57,032 nt of DNA from an uncultured bacterium. Its GTDB lineage: Bacteria > Babelota > Babeliae > Babelales > Babelaceae. The DNA lies in assembly GCA_903831405.1 (NCBI GenBank), contig CAIKXM010000031.1:1-57032 (forward strand), in the 5' to 3' direction. The translations under genes were made by a program, and so were the position numbers. The notes under the pieces are model-generated. The model was not told where the DNA came from and searched no databases. It saw only the letters and a program-made list of their open reading frames with translations. Of the stretch, positions 1 through 8,845 are shown piece by piece. Positions within the stretch are counted from its first letter, which is position 1. Every line of letters begins with the position of its first letter.

Positions 1-186
1 ATCGATAGACAGCAGTTTGTATGATGATAACACCGTGTTAATTGTATACTAATTTTGTAGCTTATAAAGAAAAGCAGCCTGTATGTAAAAAAATATATAT
101 AGCAATATTTACGACCGTTATCATTTTTTATATACGCTTAAAAAAGGGACTGCTAAAAAGCAATCTTCAGGAGTAGTACATTTTAT

Positions 187-238
187 ACCAATACAATAAG
201 GACGACCTATTGGTTCAGGTCGTCCTTATTGTATTGGT
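187..238. terminator. Long perfect hairpin after the metallophosphatase gene
   Basis: Two perfectly complementary 22-base arms (187-208 and 217-238) enclose an 8-base loop, 16 bases past the stop of the minus-strand phosphatase gene. There is no T tract on the minus-strand exit side, so it is a non-canonical terminator or a 3'-end stabiliser. The rest of 1-186 shows no gene. Confidence 0.6.
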
Positions 239-253
239 GATATTATGCGTTAA

Positions 254-1879
254 TTAACTTGGTATAATGCGTTTTCTTTCTAATTTGATTCGTGTAGCGC
301 CGCCAAGAGTGGCATTATTAACGACTATGCTACCGTACATATCATCCATAAGACCAAGTGCTTTGCCATAGGTGGTATCAGGAGTTATTGGCAATCCATA
401 TACTCGCCCTTTTGGATTATGATCTCTTTCTTGTTCATCGGCACCCCACAGCTGTGTTTGAGTGTGTTGATGTCCATGTATAATGGTATCAACAGCATGC
501 TCATTCATCCATGCAATAGTAGGTATTTTATTATATTCATATCCTGACCCTCTCTTGCCAATGTCTATAGCTGTTATAGCCGTTTCGGCATTGTTATAAT
601 CATTCCAAGAATAGGCATTAAAAGATCCATCATCACTTAATGCAAAAGCATTGTAGTTTTTTGGAGAAGCTAAGAACTCTTTGAGCATTGTATCAGTATG
701 ATTATGAGCACCATGAGTAAAAAGTAAAAACCTATTGTTAGGCATCTTGATATAGAGAGCCGAAGGAAGCGTGTCGAAAAATGCGTCAAGTTTATTAAAA
801 AATGCTGTTGGATTTATATTTTGACTTTGTAGTTTTTGCAGTATCTCTCCACTGTTATAACTTGTATAAATTCCTCTTTCTTCATGATTACCACGCAGTA
901 CATAGACGTTTTGTGGATTAATAATTTTTAAAATCATGAGAGTATATACTACTTCGAGTCCATAAAAACCGCGATCAATATAGTCGCCCAAAAAGACTAT
1001 TTTATTGCCTTTAGCTACCAATTGCCATTGATCGTTGATAATGTTTTGGTTTTTTAAGTCTTGTAGAAATGCTATAAGGGATTTTACATCACCATGAAAG
1101 TCTGCGTGAAAATATATAGGTTTCCAAAGAGAAGCGGTGTCTTTTTGTACATATGCGGGAGTGTGTTCGCTTAAAGGCGTGAGCCAATCGCGCGTATTTT
1201 TTGTTGCATTAAAATTTGCAATAAGATGATCCATTAAAGCAGTAAATATAGGTATAGGCACGATAGTTGTTTCTGGCATTTTTAAAATTGCTGTTTTTTG
1301 TAGAAAGGGTAATTGATTGCATTGCGCTGTCCATGTGGTAAGTGTAGGTATTGCTGCAGAAGCTTGTTCAAACGGTATTTCTCTTGGAGATCTTGCTGGC
1401 GAAGGTGTTCGAGGCTGTTGCACTGGTTCAGGAGACGTTCTCGGTGGATTTTGTTGTTGGACAGGAGTCCTTGTTGGTGAGGGTTTTCGGGGTTGCTGTG
1501 GTGGAATAGGAGACGTTCTTTGTGTCTGCTGTTGTATATATGTAACTGCTGATCTATAGGCGTCTTCTGCAGCTCTTTGTGCTTTTTCACCAGCGTCCTT
1601 AAGCGACGCTGCTTCACGCTCTAATCGCCATGATGCTGTAGAGCGAGACATTGCGTCCAGTATCCATTCAGCTCTTTCTTTTGCTTTTTCTGCAAATACT
1701 TTTGCGTCAGGCCCTGTGGTGCCATCTAAATATGGCTGAATTGATGTAATAATAGTGCGAGCATGATCCAGTTCTCTATTTAGCGTGGCGTTATATAGTT
1801 CTTGTATGGTTGGAGGTGCACTTATATGGTTGCAAAAGCTAAGAATAAGTATGCTTGATAGCAGTAACAGTTTTTTCAT
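254..1879 (-). CDS. Secreted PPP-type metallophosphatase
   Basis: This is a calcineurin-like/PPP phosphoesterase of 541 aa, expected to remove phosphate from phosphoproteins or other phosphoesters using two metal ions. The metal-ligand motifs appear in order: DFHGD (about residue 261), GDYIDRG (298), RGNHE (330), THGAHNH (388) and HGHQHT (468). The N-terminus (MKKLLLLSSILILSF) is a signal peptide. It is followed by an Ala/Glu-rich helical stretch and a Pro/Ser/Thr/Gln-rich linker (about 125-165), so the catalytic domain is probably displayed outside the cytoplasm. An upstream ATG at 1894 exists, but I chose 1879 because the signal peptide starts there and the paired upstream region of the next gene has its Shine-Dalgarno just before the equivalent ATG. 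A paralogue without a signal peptide lies at 55241-56863. Substrate unknown. Confidence 0.85.
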   Translation of the reverse strand: MKKLLLLSSILILSFCNHISAPPTIQELYNATLNRELDHARTIITSIQPYLDGTTGPDAKVFAEKAKERAEWILDAMSRSTASWRLEREAASLKDAGEKAQRAAEDAYRSAVTYIQQQTQRTSPIPPQQPRKPSPTRTPVQQQNPPRTSPEPVQQPRTPSPARSPREIPFEQASAAIPTLTTWTAQCNQLPFLQKTAILKMPETTIVPIPIFTALMDHLIANFNATKNTRDWLTPLSEHTPAYVQKDTASLWKPIYFHADFHGDVKSLIAFLQDLKNQNIINDQWQLVAKGNKIVFLGDYIDRGFYGLEVVYTLMILKIINPQNVYVLRGNHEERGIYTSYNSGEILQKLQSQNINPTAFFNKLDAFFDTLPSALYIKMPNNRFLLFTHGAHNHTDTMLKEFLASPKNYNAFALSDDGSFNAYSWNDYNNAETAITAIDIGKRGSGYEYNKIPTIAWMNEHAVDTIIHGHQHTQTQLWGADEQERDHNPKGRVYGLPITPDTTYGKALGLMDDMYGSIVVNNATLGGATRIKLERKRIIPS

Positions 1880-1990
1880 AACTACAATCTTCATTTTTAA
1901 AAAAAATATATTAAAGAACGTTATGGTGAGTATACTCTGTATATATCTGTATTTTCTATAGTTTTTTTAAAAATGGTAAAAAATGAATTT
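1880..1990 (-). repeat. Duplicated promoter/leader segment, copy 1
   Basis: The first 80-90 bases upstream of the phosphatase start closely match the region upstream of the J-domain gene (2812-2910), including the blocks tggtgagtat and ctgtattttctata. The similarity runs on into the signal-peptide codons of both genes. The two genes therefore share a duplicated 5' cassette, which presumably carries the promoter. Confidence 0.75.
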
Positions 1991-1994
1991 AAAA

Positions 1995-2112
1995 TGGCGG
2001 CAATATCTTTCTCGTCACTTAATTGTGCAATAATTTTGGTACCAATCTGAGAGAGAGTATCTTGCTATTAATGCTTGATGGTCGCTGGTCAATGACGAGC
2101 AATTATAATGAT
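1995..2112 (-). pseudogene. Fragment of the HerA-like ATPase gene
   Basis: This stretch is a clear copy of about 3190-3305 inside the intact HerA-like gene. It encodes the region around DQRPSSI...SQIGTKIIAQLSDEKDIAA. A two-base insertion (ctctctc against ctcg) breaks the reading frame, and neither end of the gene is present. It is a duplication remnant, not a working gene. Confidence 0.85.
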
Positions 2113-2124
2113 TAACGATTGAGC

Positions 2125-2162
2125 AGCTTACAATCAAGTAAAGCCTTACTTGATTGTAAGCT
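2125..2162. terminator. Perfect 17-bp hairpin after the J-domain gene
   Basis: The arms 2125-2141 and 2146-2162 are perfectly complementary around a 4-base loop (agcc). It lies 20 bases past the stop of the minus-strand J-domain gene. No T tract follows on the minus strand, so simple Rho-independent termination is uncertain. Confidence 0.55.
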
Positions 2163-2181
2163 CTAAAAAATGTACGAGAGT

Positions 2182-2811
2182 TTATCTAAACCACTGTAGG
2201 TGTGATAACATCTCGTATGATTCATTTATTTTTTTCATTTCTTCTTCGTGTCCAGGGTTTTTGTCAGGATGGTATAAGAGAGCCAATTTGCGATAAGCTT
2301 TCTTTATCTCTGTTGGATTTTTTCTATTTGCACCTGTTATGCCAAGATTTGTGTAAGCTTCTTCTTGTTTTTTTAGCGCATTTTCGAATTTTGCGTTTAT
2401 TGACTTAAACCTGTTGACTACCTCTTTCAGATCTTCTGAATCTCTGCGTATTTCTCCTAATGTTGATGTTTTTAATAAGGATTGATGGAGGAGTTCTTCC
2501 AATCCACTTTTAAACTGTAGTAAATCTTCTTTTTGTTTCCGTGTTAATATGTTTGCTTCGTTATTTTTATTTATTAGGAGTTGGATTTTTTGTAAAAGAC
2601 TTTGCGTTCCTTGTTTTAATTTATTTAACTCTTTTTTTACTGCGGCATCTGCAGCATCAAGTAACATTTGTCGGGATGTTGCCATGTCTAAAGACATTGG
2701 TTCAGGAGATGTTTGATTTGTATGAGTTGTTACAAATCTCGTTGGGTAGCAAAAAACTGGGTTGTAAAAAATAAGCATAAGTATGCTCGCTATACATAGT
2801 GTTTTTTTCAT
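2182..2811 (-). CDS. Exported protein with C-terminal J-domain
   Basis: A 209-aa protein with a signal peptide ([15 protein letters not shown]), a helical and probably coiled-coil middle, and a J-domain in the last 60 residues. The J-domain contains the HPD tripeptide (about residue 180; YHPDKNPG). J-domains stimulate the ATPase of Hsp70 chaperones, which normally live in the cytoplasm, so an exported one needs a partner elsewhere, possibly in the host. The start at 2811 is supported by GGAG nine bases upstream; the longer reading from 2853 has none. It shares its upstream region and signal-peptide DNA with the neighbouring phosphatase. A second exported J-domain protein is at 23934-24824. 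Confidence 0.8.
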   Translation of the reverse strand: MKKTLCIASILMLIFYNPVFCYPTRFVTTHTNQTSPEPMSLDMATSRQMLLDAADAAVKKELNKLKQGTQSLLQKIQLLINKNNEANILTRKQKEDLLQFKSGLEELLHQSLLKTSTLGEIRRDSEDLKEVVNRFKSINAKFENALKKQEEAYTNLGITGANRKNPTEIKKAYRKLALLYHPDKNPGHEEEMKKINESYEMLSHLQWFR

Positions 2812-2910
2812 AACTACAATCTCCATTTTTAAAAAAATAAACATAAAGAACATTGTGGTGAGTATGCTCTTTATGTGCCTGTATTTTCTATAATTTTTTT
2901 AAAAATAGTG
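2812..2910 (-). repeat. Duplicated promoter/leader segment, copy 2
   Basis: This is the partner of the segment at 1880-1990. It lies between the J-domain gene and the 3' end of the HerA-like gene. In the other copy, the same order (signal peptide, leader, herA sequence) is kept, which shows that one contiguous segment was duplicated. Confidence 0.75.
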
Positions 2911-2971
2911 AGAAAGGCAAATTCAACTTCGAAATGAATTAAAAAAAGGGGGGGCAATAGTAAGAAAAACG

Positions 2972-4594
2972 TTAATTGCCGTAGAGCAGTTTAGTTATAT
3001 CATCGCTATGAGCATCGACAGCAGGGGTATTTTTTTGCTTCTGCAGTGTTGCGAAAAACTTGCTGTCATAGCGACGGGTATTAATAACGATTGGCATGGG
3101 GATTGCATGGCCAATAATAAGCGTTTGCCCACGGCTATCAAGCGTGCTCAAGATATTTTTGAGGTCATTTGCATGGGGCGCTCCAGTGAGTGCCGCGGCA
3201 ATATCTTTCTCATCACTTAATTGTGCAATAATCTTGGTACCAATTTGCGAGAGTATTTCGCTATCAATGCTTGATGGTCGCTGGTCAACCACGAGTAATG
3301 ATATGTAATATTTACGCATTTCGCGTGCGATAATACCAAAGATAGTTTGCCGTGCATTAGCAGTATTAAGAAATTTATGCGCTTCTTCGATAACGATGAT
3401 TAGTTGGTGCGGCTCTGCAACGCGCGCTACATTGCCCAAATATTCTTCGACCTTTGCATGATAGGCGCTATGCAGACGCCTGGTAATAATATTTGCGATT
3501 AAGAGATAGCAAATAGTTGAAGTGTAGCGTCCAAACTCAATAACGATCGAAATGCCATTGTCGATATAATTGATCATCTGATCGATGACAGTCTTTTCGG
3601 AGCCTGTGTTCTGTGTATCAGTGGTAAAAAATGGCAAACGTTCAATAGCTTTGAGTTTGCGATAGAGCGCTGCCAAAGACTCAGGATGAGCGCCTGTTTT
3701 GGCTGCAAGTTCAACAAGTCTATCTTTTGCCGCAAATAATTCACAAAGCCATCGATTTTTATACTGGGCGGCGAGCAGGTAGGCAGCTTCGCAGGCAGTG
3801 GGGTGTAGATTAAGTTCTTGCTGCAGCAGCATAATATCTTCGATACGTACTGATTCCAGTGGCAGGGTAATGGTTACATCTGGCGAGCTGCCTCGCTTGC
3901 GTGTTGATTGTGGATCCAGAGAGAATGTTGCAACACGTGATGGAAATAATGTCTTAAGTCCTGGCACCGTGGTCTTGGCTCCATCCTCGCTGCGGGCCGC
4001 ATGGCCATACTCATTATGCATATCGAATATAATGGTGACTGCTTTTTTTTGATTAATGCAACCAGCAAGTAGCAGTCGGGTGATGAATGTTTTGCCCGTA
4101 CCTGTTTTGCCAAATACACCACTGCTGCGCTCAGAGAGGCTTTGCAAGTTGATGCAAATTGGCGTTGAGCCTACCAGTGGCGTTCCGATAGCAAAATAAG
4201 AATTTGATGGATCAGCTTCGGAGCCAAAGATTGCTGCCAGATCTTGCTCTGATGCTATATGTGCGCATGAGGCGTGCGGCGGAATACTCTTTGCTTGATA
4301 AAAGTCTCCCCCAGCGGTTAGCGTAAGCATGGGTTTGAGTTGTGCTTGTGTATACAAAAAACGTTTTTTTAACAGGTCGCATACAATAGGATTGGTGATT
4401 GTTGTTATGGTATCGAGAGCTGCGGGGAGCGTGGAGCCAAGTCGCAGGTCGGTAACAAGACAGAAGTGTTTGTAGGTTCTCTCTCTGATACATACAAAGC
4501 CACCCACATGTACCAGCTCTTGTGTGTGTGGAGCTAGTCGCAGGACAAAGCCTTCGGCAAGGGATGCAACAAGAATAGTTCCAATAGTAGTCAT
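2972..4594 (-). CDS. HerA/FtsK-like (DUF87-type) DNA-translocase ATPase
   Basis: A 540-aa P-loop ATPase. It has an N-terminal barrel-like region (1-60), a Walker A motif GKTGTGKT (162-169), the FDMHNEYG segment typical of HerA proteins, and Walker B in LIIVIEEAHKF (about residue 400), followed by DQRPSSI and an arginine-containing C-terminal part. HerA proteins form hexameric rings that pump DNA, often with a NurA nuclease in repair or defence, but no nurA is present here. A frameshifted copy of its 3' region lies at 1995-2112. Alternative assignments are a HerA-type ATPase of an anti-phage system or a general DUF87 helicase. No signal peptide is seen, so it is cytosolic. Confidence 0.8.
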   Translation of the reverse strand: MTTIGTILVASLAEGFVLRLAPHTQELVHVGGFVCIRERTYKHFCLVTDLRLGSTLPAALDTITTITNPIVCDLLKKRFLYTQAQLKPMLTLTAGGDFYQAKSIPPHASCAHIASEQDLAAIFGSEADPSNSYFAIGTPLVGSTPICINLQSLSERSSGVFGKTGTGKTFITRLLLAGCINQKKAVTIIFDMHNEYGHAARSEDGAKTTVPGLKTLFPSRVATFSLDPQSTRKRGSSPDVTITLPLESVRIEDIMLLQQELNLHPTACEAAYLLAAQYKNRWLCELFAAKDRLVELAAKTGAHPESLAALYRKLKAIERLPFFTTDTQNTGSEKTVIDQMINYIDNGISIVIEFGRYTSTICYLLIANIITRRLHSAYHAKVEEYLGNVARVAEPHQLIIVIEEAHKFLNTANARQTIFGIIAREMRKYYISLLVVDQRPSSIDSEILSQIGTKIIAQLSDEKDIAAALTGAPHANDLKNILSTLDSRGQTLIIGHAIPMPIVINTRRYDSKFFATLQKQKNTPAVDAHSDDITKLLYGN

Positions 4595-4694
4595 ATAGTT
4601 TTTACCCGTATTGTGAAGGTTATTTTATTTGTATAGCGAGATTTGCGAAAGTCTTTCTTTTTTTTTTATACATAGTTCTCTTTAGTTTTACGGG

Positions 4695-4737
4695 GGGAAG
4701 TGATTTTAAAGCAGTAAATTTTGCAAAACTAAAAGAA
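4695..4737 (+). repeat. Dispersed intergenic repeat, copy A
   Basis: This 43-base core (starting GGGAAGTGATTTTA, ending TAAAAGAA) matches 34217-34260 at roughly three quarters of positions, with a shared T-rich stretch and a GTTCT block before it. Both copies are intergenic, in the same orientation, near genes for exported propeller proteins. Apart from this repeat and the terminator, 4595-4898 holds nothing I recognise. Confidence 0.5.
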
Positions 4738-4814
4738 GATAGCTATGCATCTATTGTAGTAGTGTATGGGTAGAGAGCAGGGCGGTAAAGATATTGGGGT
4801 AAAAAATTGATTCA

Positions 4815-4870
4815 AAAAAAGCCCAGGGGCAAGAATTAGATATACGAACTTCTTGCCCCTGGGCTTTTTT
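4815..4870. terminator. Bidirectional terminator of the WD40 gene
   Basis: The arms 4815-4835 and 4850-4870 form a 21-bp stem. It has a GC-rich core (GCCCAGGGGCAAG) flanked by A and T runs, so it can act on both strands. It lies 28 bases beyond the WD40 stop codon. Confidence 0.85.
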
Positions 4871-4898
4871 ACTGTATTGTCAAACTTAGTCGTGTGTC

Positions 4899-7097
4899 TC
4901 AAGCAGCTCCACTAGGTGTTAGCAATAATGCCACTGTTGCTCTGTTAGGCTCTGTGGAGTCAAATAATTTTATAGTACTATCAATTGATCCATAGGCAAG
5001 AATCTGGCTATCTGGGCTAAACGCAACTGCGCCTGTACCACATCCCATAATAGTTTTTATACACAGACCGTCTTCTACGCTCCATAGTTTAATAATGCCA
5101 TCCTTTGAGCCCGAAGCAAGCAGTCTACTGTTCGGACTAAACGCAACTGATTTAACCCAATCTATATGCCCTCTGAGAGTTTTTATACATGAGTAATCTA
5201 CTGCATTAAATAGCCGGATAGTTTTGTCGTTTGATCCTAATGCAAGAATTGTGTTATCTGGGCTGAATGCAACACTATTGATTGCCCCTATATCTTCTGT
5301 GATAGTATGTATACACGAACCATCTGTCATATCCCAGAATTTAATAGTTCTATCATTTGATGCCGAAACAAGGATTGTGCCGTTTGAGTTAAATGCGATG
5401 CCGTTAATGGTACCTACATGCCCTCTAAGAATTGTTATGCATAAGTCATTTGCCGTATTCCACAGTGCAATAGTATTATCTTTTGATCCCGAGGCAAGCA
5501 TTCTTTTTGTAGGGTTACATGCAACGCAGGTAATTGCGCCTGTATGCTCTCTAAGCTCTCTTGCAAAATAGGCATCTTTATTCACTTCTAATAGTCTTAT
5601 AGCTCTGCCTAATGATCCACAAGCAATTGTTGTATCATCAGAATTGAAAGCAACACAGGTAATAGGATGAGTAGAATGTTTAAGGGTTTTAATGCATTTT
5701 CCAGTAACTATATCCCATAGCTTAACTGTCTTGTCATTCGATCCTGAAATTAATTGCATGCCATTGTGATTAAATGAAACTGATGTAATCGTATCGGTAT
5801 GTCCACGTAGAGTTTTGTAAAGATTATTATATACATTGTGATACGATTGTATGTGTGTATCAATGGGTGCTTGCTGTGTGTTTTGTTGCTGCCTTGTAGT
5901 TTCAATTAACCTGGTAGAGCATTCATTGTGAGGAGCAATTGGTAATGGTAGGCTAAGAATTGGCGCTGTACTAATGGCTGCAGCTGTTGCAGGGCCTATT
6001 AATTGTTGTTCATGTTCTGCAGCATGTGCTGCATCAAGAGGTTCTTGCGCACTAAAAGCACAGTCCCACAGATGAATTGTCTTGTCCCATGAACCTGAAG
6101 CAAGCGTTCTGCCATCAGGGCTGAACGAAACTGTGGTAACAAAATGATCATGTCCTATGAGATTTTTTATACAGGATTCATTTTTTATGTTCCATAGTCT
6201 AATGGTATTGTCCCTTGATCCTGAGGCAAGAGTTTGACCATTTGGGTTGAATGTAACTGAAAAAATCGAATTTACATGTCCTCTCAGAGTTTTTATACAT
6301 TGGCCCGTTGCTATATCCCATAGGTTAATATTTTTATCACTTGATCCAGTGGCAAGCGTTTGACCGTTCGGGCTGAATGCAATGCAGAAAACAGTATGTA
6401 TATTTTCTCTAATAATTTTTATGCATTGACCGGTTGACAGCTCCCATAGCCGAATAGTTGTGTCCATTGATCCAGTAGCAATTGTTTGACCATTTGGGTT
6501 GAATGCGATAGAGGTAATTACTCCTGTATGTCCCTGTAGAGTTTTTATACATTGGCCGGTTAGCATGTCCCACAATTGAAGGGTGCCATCAATTGATCCA
6601 GAAGCAAGTGTTTTGCCATTTTGGCTACATGCAATGGAAGTAATGCCACTTGAGTGTCCTATAAAACTTCTTATACAGTTGCCAGTGGTTGCGTCCCACA
6701 GCTTGATGGTGCCATCTCTTGATGCGGAAGCAAGCATTTGGCCGTCTGGGCTGAATGCAATTGAGGTAATTACGCTTGTATGGCCTCTCAGAATTTTTAT
6801 ACATGAGCCGTCTGCTACACTCCATAGTCTGATAGTAGTATCTGCTGAGGCTGAGGCAAGTATTTGGCTATTTGGGCTGAATGCAGTGGAGGTAATAGTA
6901 TCTGTATGATCTGTAAGGGTTCCAATCAGCTGCTCATATAGCTCTGGAAAACAGAGTATACAATTATTGATGCTTACTTGTTGCATATGTTTTTCATCAA
7001 AAATCACCATTGTTGTAGGGGTGATTTGCTGTTGCTGCATTGCGTGCATAGTGCTAAAGGGTAGAAAGAGGGTAAGGGTGATTATTTGTAATTTCAT
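4899..7097 (-). CDS. Secreted WD40 protein with 14 repeats (two propellers)
   Basis: A 732-aa protein with a signal peptide (MKLQIITLTLFLPFSTMHA). Two blocks of seven WD40 repeats follow: about residues 57-345 and 430-720, joined by a Gln/Ala-rich linker. Most repeats keep the pattern GH...ITSIAFSPDGQ.LASGS.D.TI.LWD..TG.CIKTL. Each block is the right size for a seven-bladed beta-propeller, a scaffold for protein-protein binding with no enzymatic activity of its own. Its export suggests a role at the cell surface or in the host. The near-identical repeats point to recent internal duplication. Other propeller-type proteins lie at 34454-35278 and 35499-37469. Confidence 0.85.
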   Translation of the reverse strand: MKLQIITLTLFLPFSTMHAMQQQQITPTTMVIFDEKHMQQVSINNCILCFPELYEQLIGTLTDHTDTITSTAFSPNSQILASASADTTIRLWSVADGSCIKILRGHTSVITSIAFSPDGQMLASASRDGTIKLWDATTGNCIRSFIGHSSGITSIACSQNGKTLASGSIDGTLQLWDMLTGQCIKTLQGHTGVITSIAFNPNGQTIATGSMDTTIRLWELSTGQCIKIIRENIHTVFCIAFSPNGQTLATGSSDKNINLWDIATGQCIKTLRGHVNSIFSVTFNPNGQTLASGSRDNTIRLWNIKNESCIKNLIGHDHFVTTVSFSPDGRTLASGSWDKTIHLWDCAFSAQEPLDAAHAAEHEQQLIGPATAAAISTAPILSLPLPIAPHNECSTRLIETTRQQQNTQQAPIDTHIQSYHNVYNNLYKTLRGHTDTITSVSFNHNGMQLISGSNDKTVKLWDIVTGKCIKTLKHSTHPITCVAFNSDDTTIACGSLGRAIRLLEVNKDAYFARELREHTGAITCVACNPTKRMLASGSKDNTIALWNTANDLCITILRGHVGTINGIAFNSNGTILVSASNDRTIKFWDMTDGSCIHTITEDIGAINSVAFSPDNTILALGSNDKTIRLFNAVDYSCIKTLRGHIDWVKSVAFSPNSRLLASGSKDGIIKLWSVEDGLCIKTIMGCGTGAVAFSPDSQILAYGSIDSTIKLFDSTEPNRATVALLLTPSGAA

Positions 7098-7280
7098 GGG
7101 TTATATATTCTTTGCGCTTTAGAAAATAATAATATAAATGTTTATTGCTATAGTGTAGTACATTATTATAATATGTTCAAATTGCAAAAGTAAAATATTT
7201 ATAAATCACAAAAGAATGCTGCTGTGAGCTATGAATACTAAGCGTTTCTTACAATGCTTTTTATCTGGGCAAGGTGATGA

Positions 7281-7416
7281 GCGTGCTATAAAAGTGGGTT
7301 GGTATAGCAATATTCTCTTGCTTTGATACAAATATCACAACAATAAAATATGCTATCAGAGCTGCAATATTATTTGTATACTTGTATATGCCTTATTGAA
7401 GCGTGCTATAAAAGTG
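7281..7416. repeat. Pair of 16-bp direct repeats in a long gap
   Basis: The sequence GCGTGCTATAAAAGTG occurs at 7281-7296 and again at 7401-7416, exactly 120 bases apart. Its role is unknown. The gap 7098-7484 otherwise shows no gene. Confidence 0.5.
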
Positions 7417-7484
7417 AGCGGTGCGGTTACTGTTGTGGGCTAATGCTTATTAACCATATTTTGTAAAATTATTGTATGATTGTA

Positions 7485-7525
7485 AAAAAGGGAACAGGCA
7501 AGAGTGTAAGTCTCAGTGCCTGTTC
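7485..7525 (-). terminator. Rho-independent terminator of ftsQAZ
   Basis: On the minus strand a 9-bp GAACAGGCA/TGCCTGTTC stem with a 16-base loop is followed by CCTTTTTT. This is the standard form, and it sits 80 bases after ftsZ. Confidence 0.8.
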
Positions 7526-7604
7526 AGGATAAATAGTGTAGTTTAAATAGTATGTACGCAACAGTATATGATTTTTACCTATACTGCTTTGCGCACAATA
7601 ATAA

Positions 7605-8741
7605 TTAATCTCGCTGTATTGTCTGAGCGCGTCGCAGTGCTGCTGGTATATCCATATCATCAAAGAGTGTTGTTGCTTCTCTTTGTATTGCTGATTGCTC
7701 GTCACATTTTTCTTTAAATGCAGGCTTTGCTGGCATATGTACTGCTTCTGCTTGTTTCTGTTGCTGAATTGAAGCGCCAAAGCCCGTTGCAACAACGGTA
7801 ATAATAATCTCATCTTCGAGGGTATTATCGATCACTGATCCAAGAATGATATTTGCATCTTCGTGTGCTTTTTCATAAATAATCGAGGCTGCTGCGCTTA
7901 CCTCGTCTAGGCCAAGCTTTTCATTGCCGGTGATGCTGAGCAGTATGCTTTGTGCACCATTAATACTCATATTCTCAAGTATTGATGAAGATATTGCTTG
8001 CATTGTTGCGTTTACTGCACGGTCTGGACCACTTGCACGAGCAGTTCCCATAACCGCAAGTCCCATATGTTTCATAATCGATTTAACATCAGCAAAGTCA
8101 ACATTTATTTGACCAGGCTTGGTAATAATATCTGATATAGAGTGTACTGATTGTGCAATGGTATTGTTCACCATATTGAATGCTTCAATCAGAGTTGGTT
8201 TTTTTTCCATTGATAATTCAAGCAATTTTTGATTTGGTATTACCAACAATGTATCAGTATGTTTTTTTAGCTGCTCAAGCGCTTCTTGTGCAATTTTTGC
8301 GCGCCTTCGCCCTTCAAATACAAACGGCTTGGAGACAAGGGTAATCGTGAGAATATTCTTTTCTTGCAGCGCTTGTGCAATGACGGGGAGAGCTCCAGAG
8401 CCAGTTCCACCACCAAGACCGCCGGTGAGAAATACAATATCAGTGCCCGCTACGAGTTCTATAATTTTTTCTATATCTTCTTCGGCTGCTCTCTTGCCAA
8501 GTTCAGGGTTAGCGCCCGTGCCAAGGCCTCGTGTAGACTTAACACCAAGCTGAACGGTGTGGTGAGCCTTGGACATGTTAAGAGCTTGAGCATCAGTATT
8601 TGCTGCAATAAACTCTATAGAATCAAAATTTTGTCCCTCAAGCATGCTATTTAATGTATTTCCTCCAGCGCCACCAACACCAATAACTTTGATTTTTGTG
8701 GTGGGAACTACCATATTTTTTTCTTCTTCAAGGCGGACCAT
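7605..8741 (-). CDS. ftsZ: Cell division GTPase FtsZ
   Basis: FtsZ polymerises at midcell into the ring that organises division. The 378-aa protein has the tubulin signature GGLGGGTGSG (107-116), the N-terminal GVGGAGGNTL loop and the NTDAQAL segment. It ends after a short linker with DMDIPAALRRAQ, a good match to the conserved FtsZ tail that binds FtsA. The start at 8741 has AAGGAG four bases upstream; an internal ATG at codon 10 is an alternative. It is the last gene of ftsQAZ, 104 bases after ftsA. Its length is normal and all key motifs are kept. Confidence 0.97.
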   Translation of the reverse strand: MVRLEEEKNMVVPTTKIKVIGVGGAGGNTLNSMLEGQNFDSIEFIAANTDAQALNMSKAHHTVQLGVKSTRGLGTGANPELGKRAAEEDIEKIIELVAGTDIVFLTGGLGGGTGSGALPVIAQALQEKNILTITLVSKPFVFEGRRRAKIAQEALEQLKKHTDTLLVIPNQKLLELSMEKKPTLIEAFNMVNNTIAQSVHSISDIITKPGQINVDFADVKSIMKHMGLAVMGTARASGPDRAVNATMQAISSSILENMSINGAQSILLSITGNEKLGLDEVSAAASIIYEKAHEDANIILGSVIDNTLEDEIIITVVATGFGASIQQQKQAEAVHMPAKPAFKEKCDEQSAIQREATTLFDDMDIPAALRRAQTIQRD

Positions 8742-8845
8742 ACCTCTCCTTTGTTTAAAAAGTAATCATGTATATAAAAAAGACCTGCGTGTCTTAGGTG
8801 TAATATGGATAGTTCTAGCATGTCTGTTATACAATGATCAAGCTT

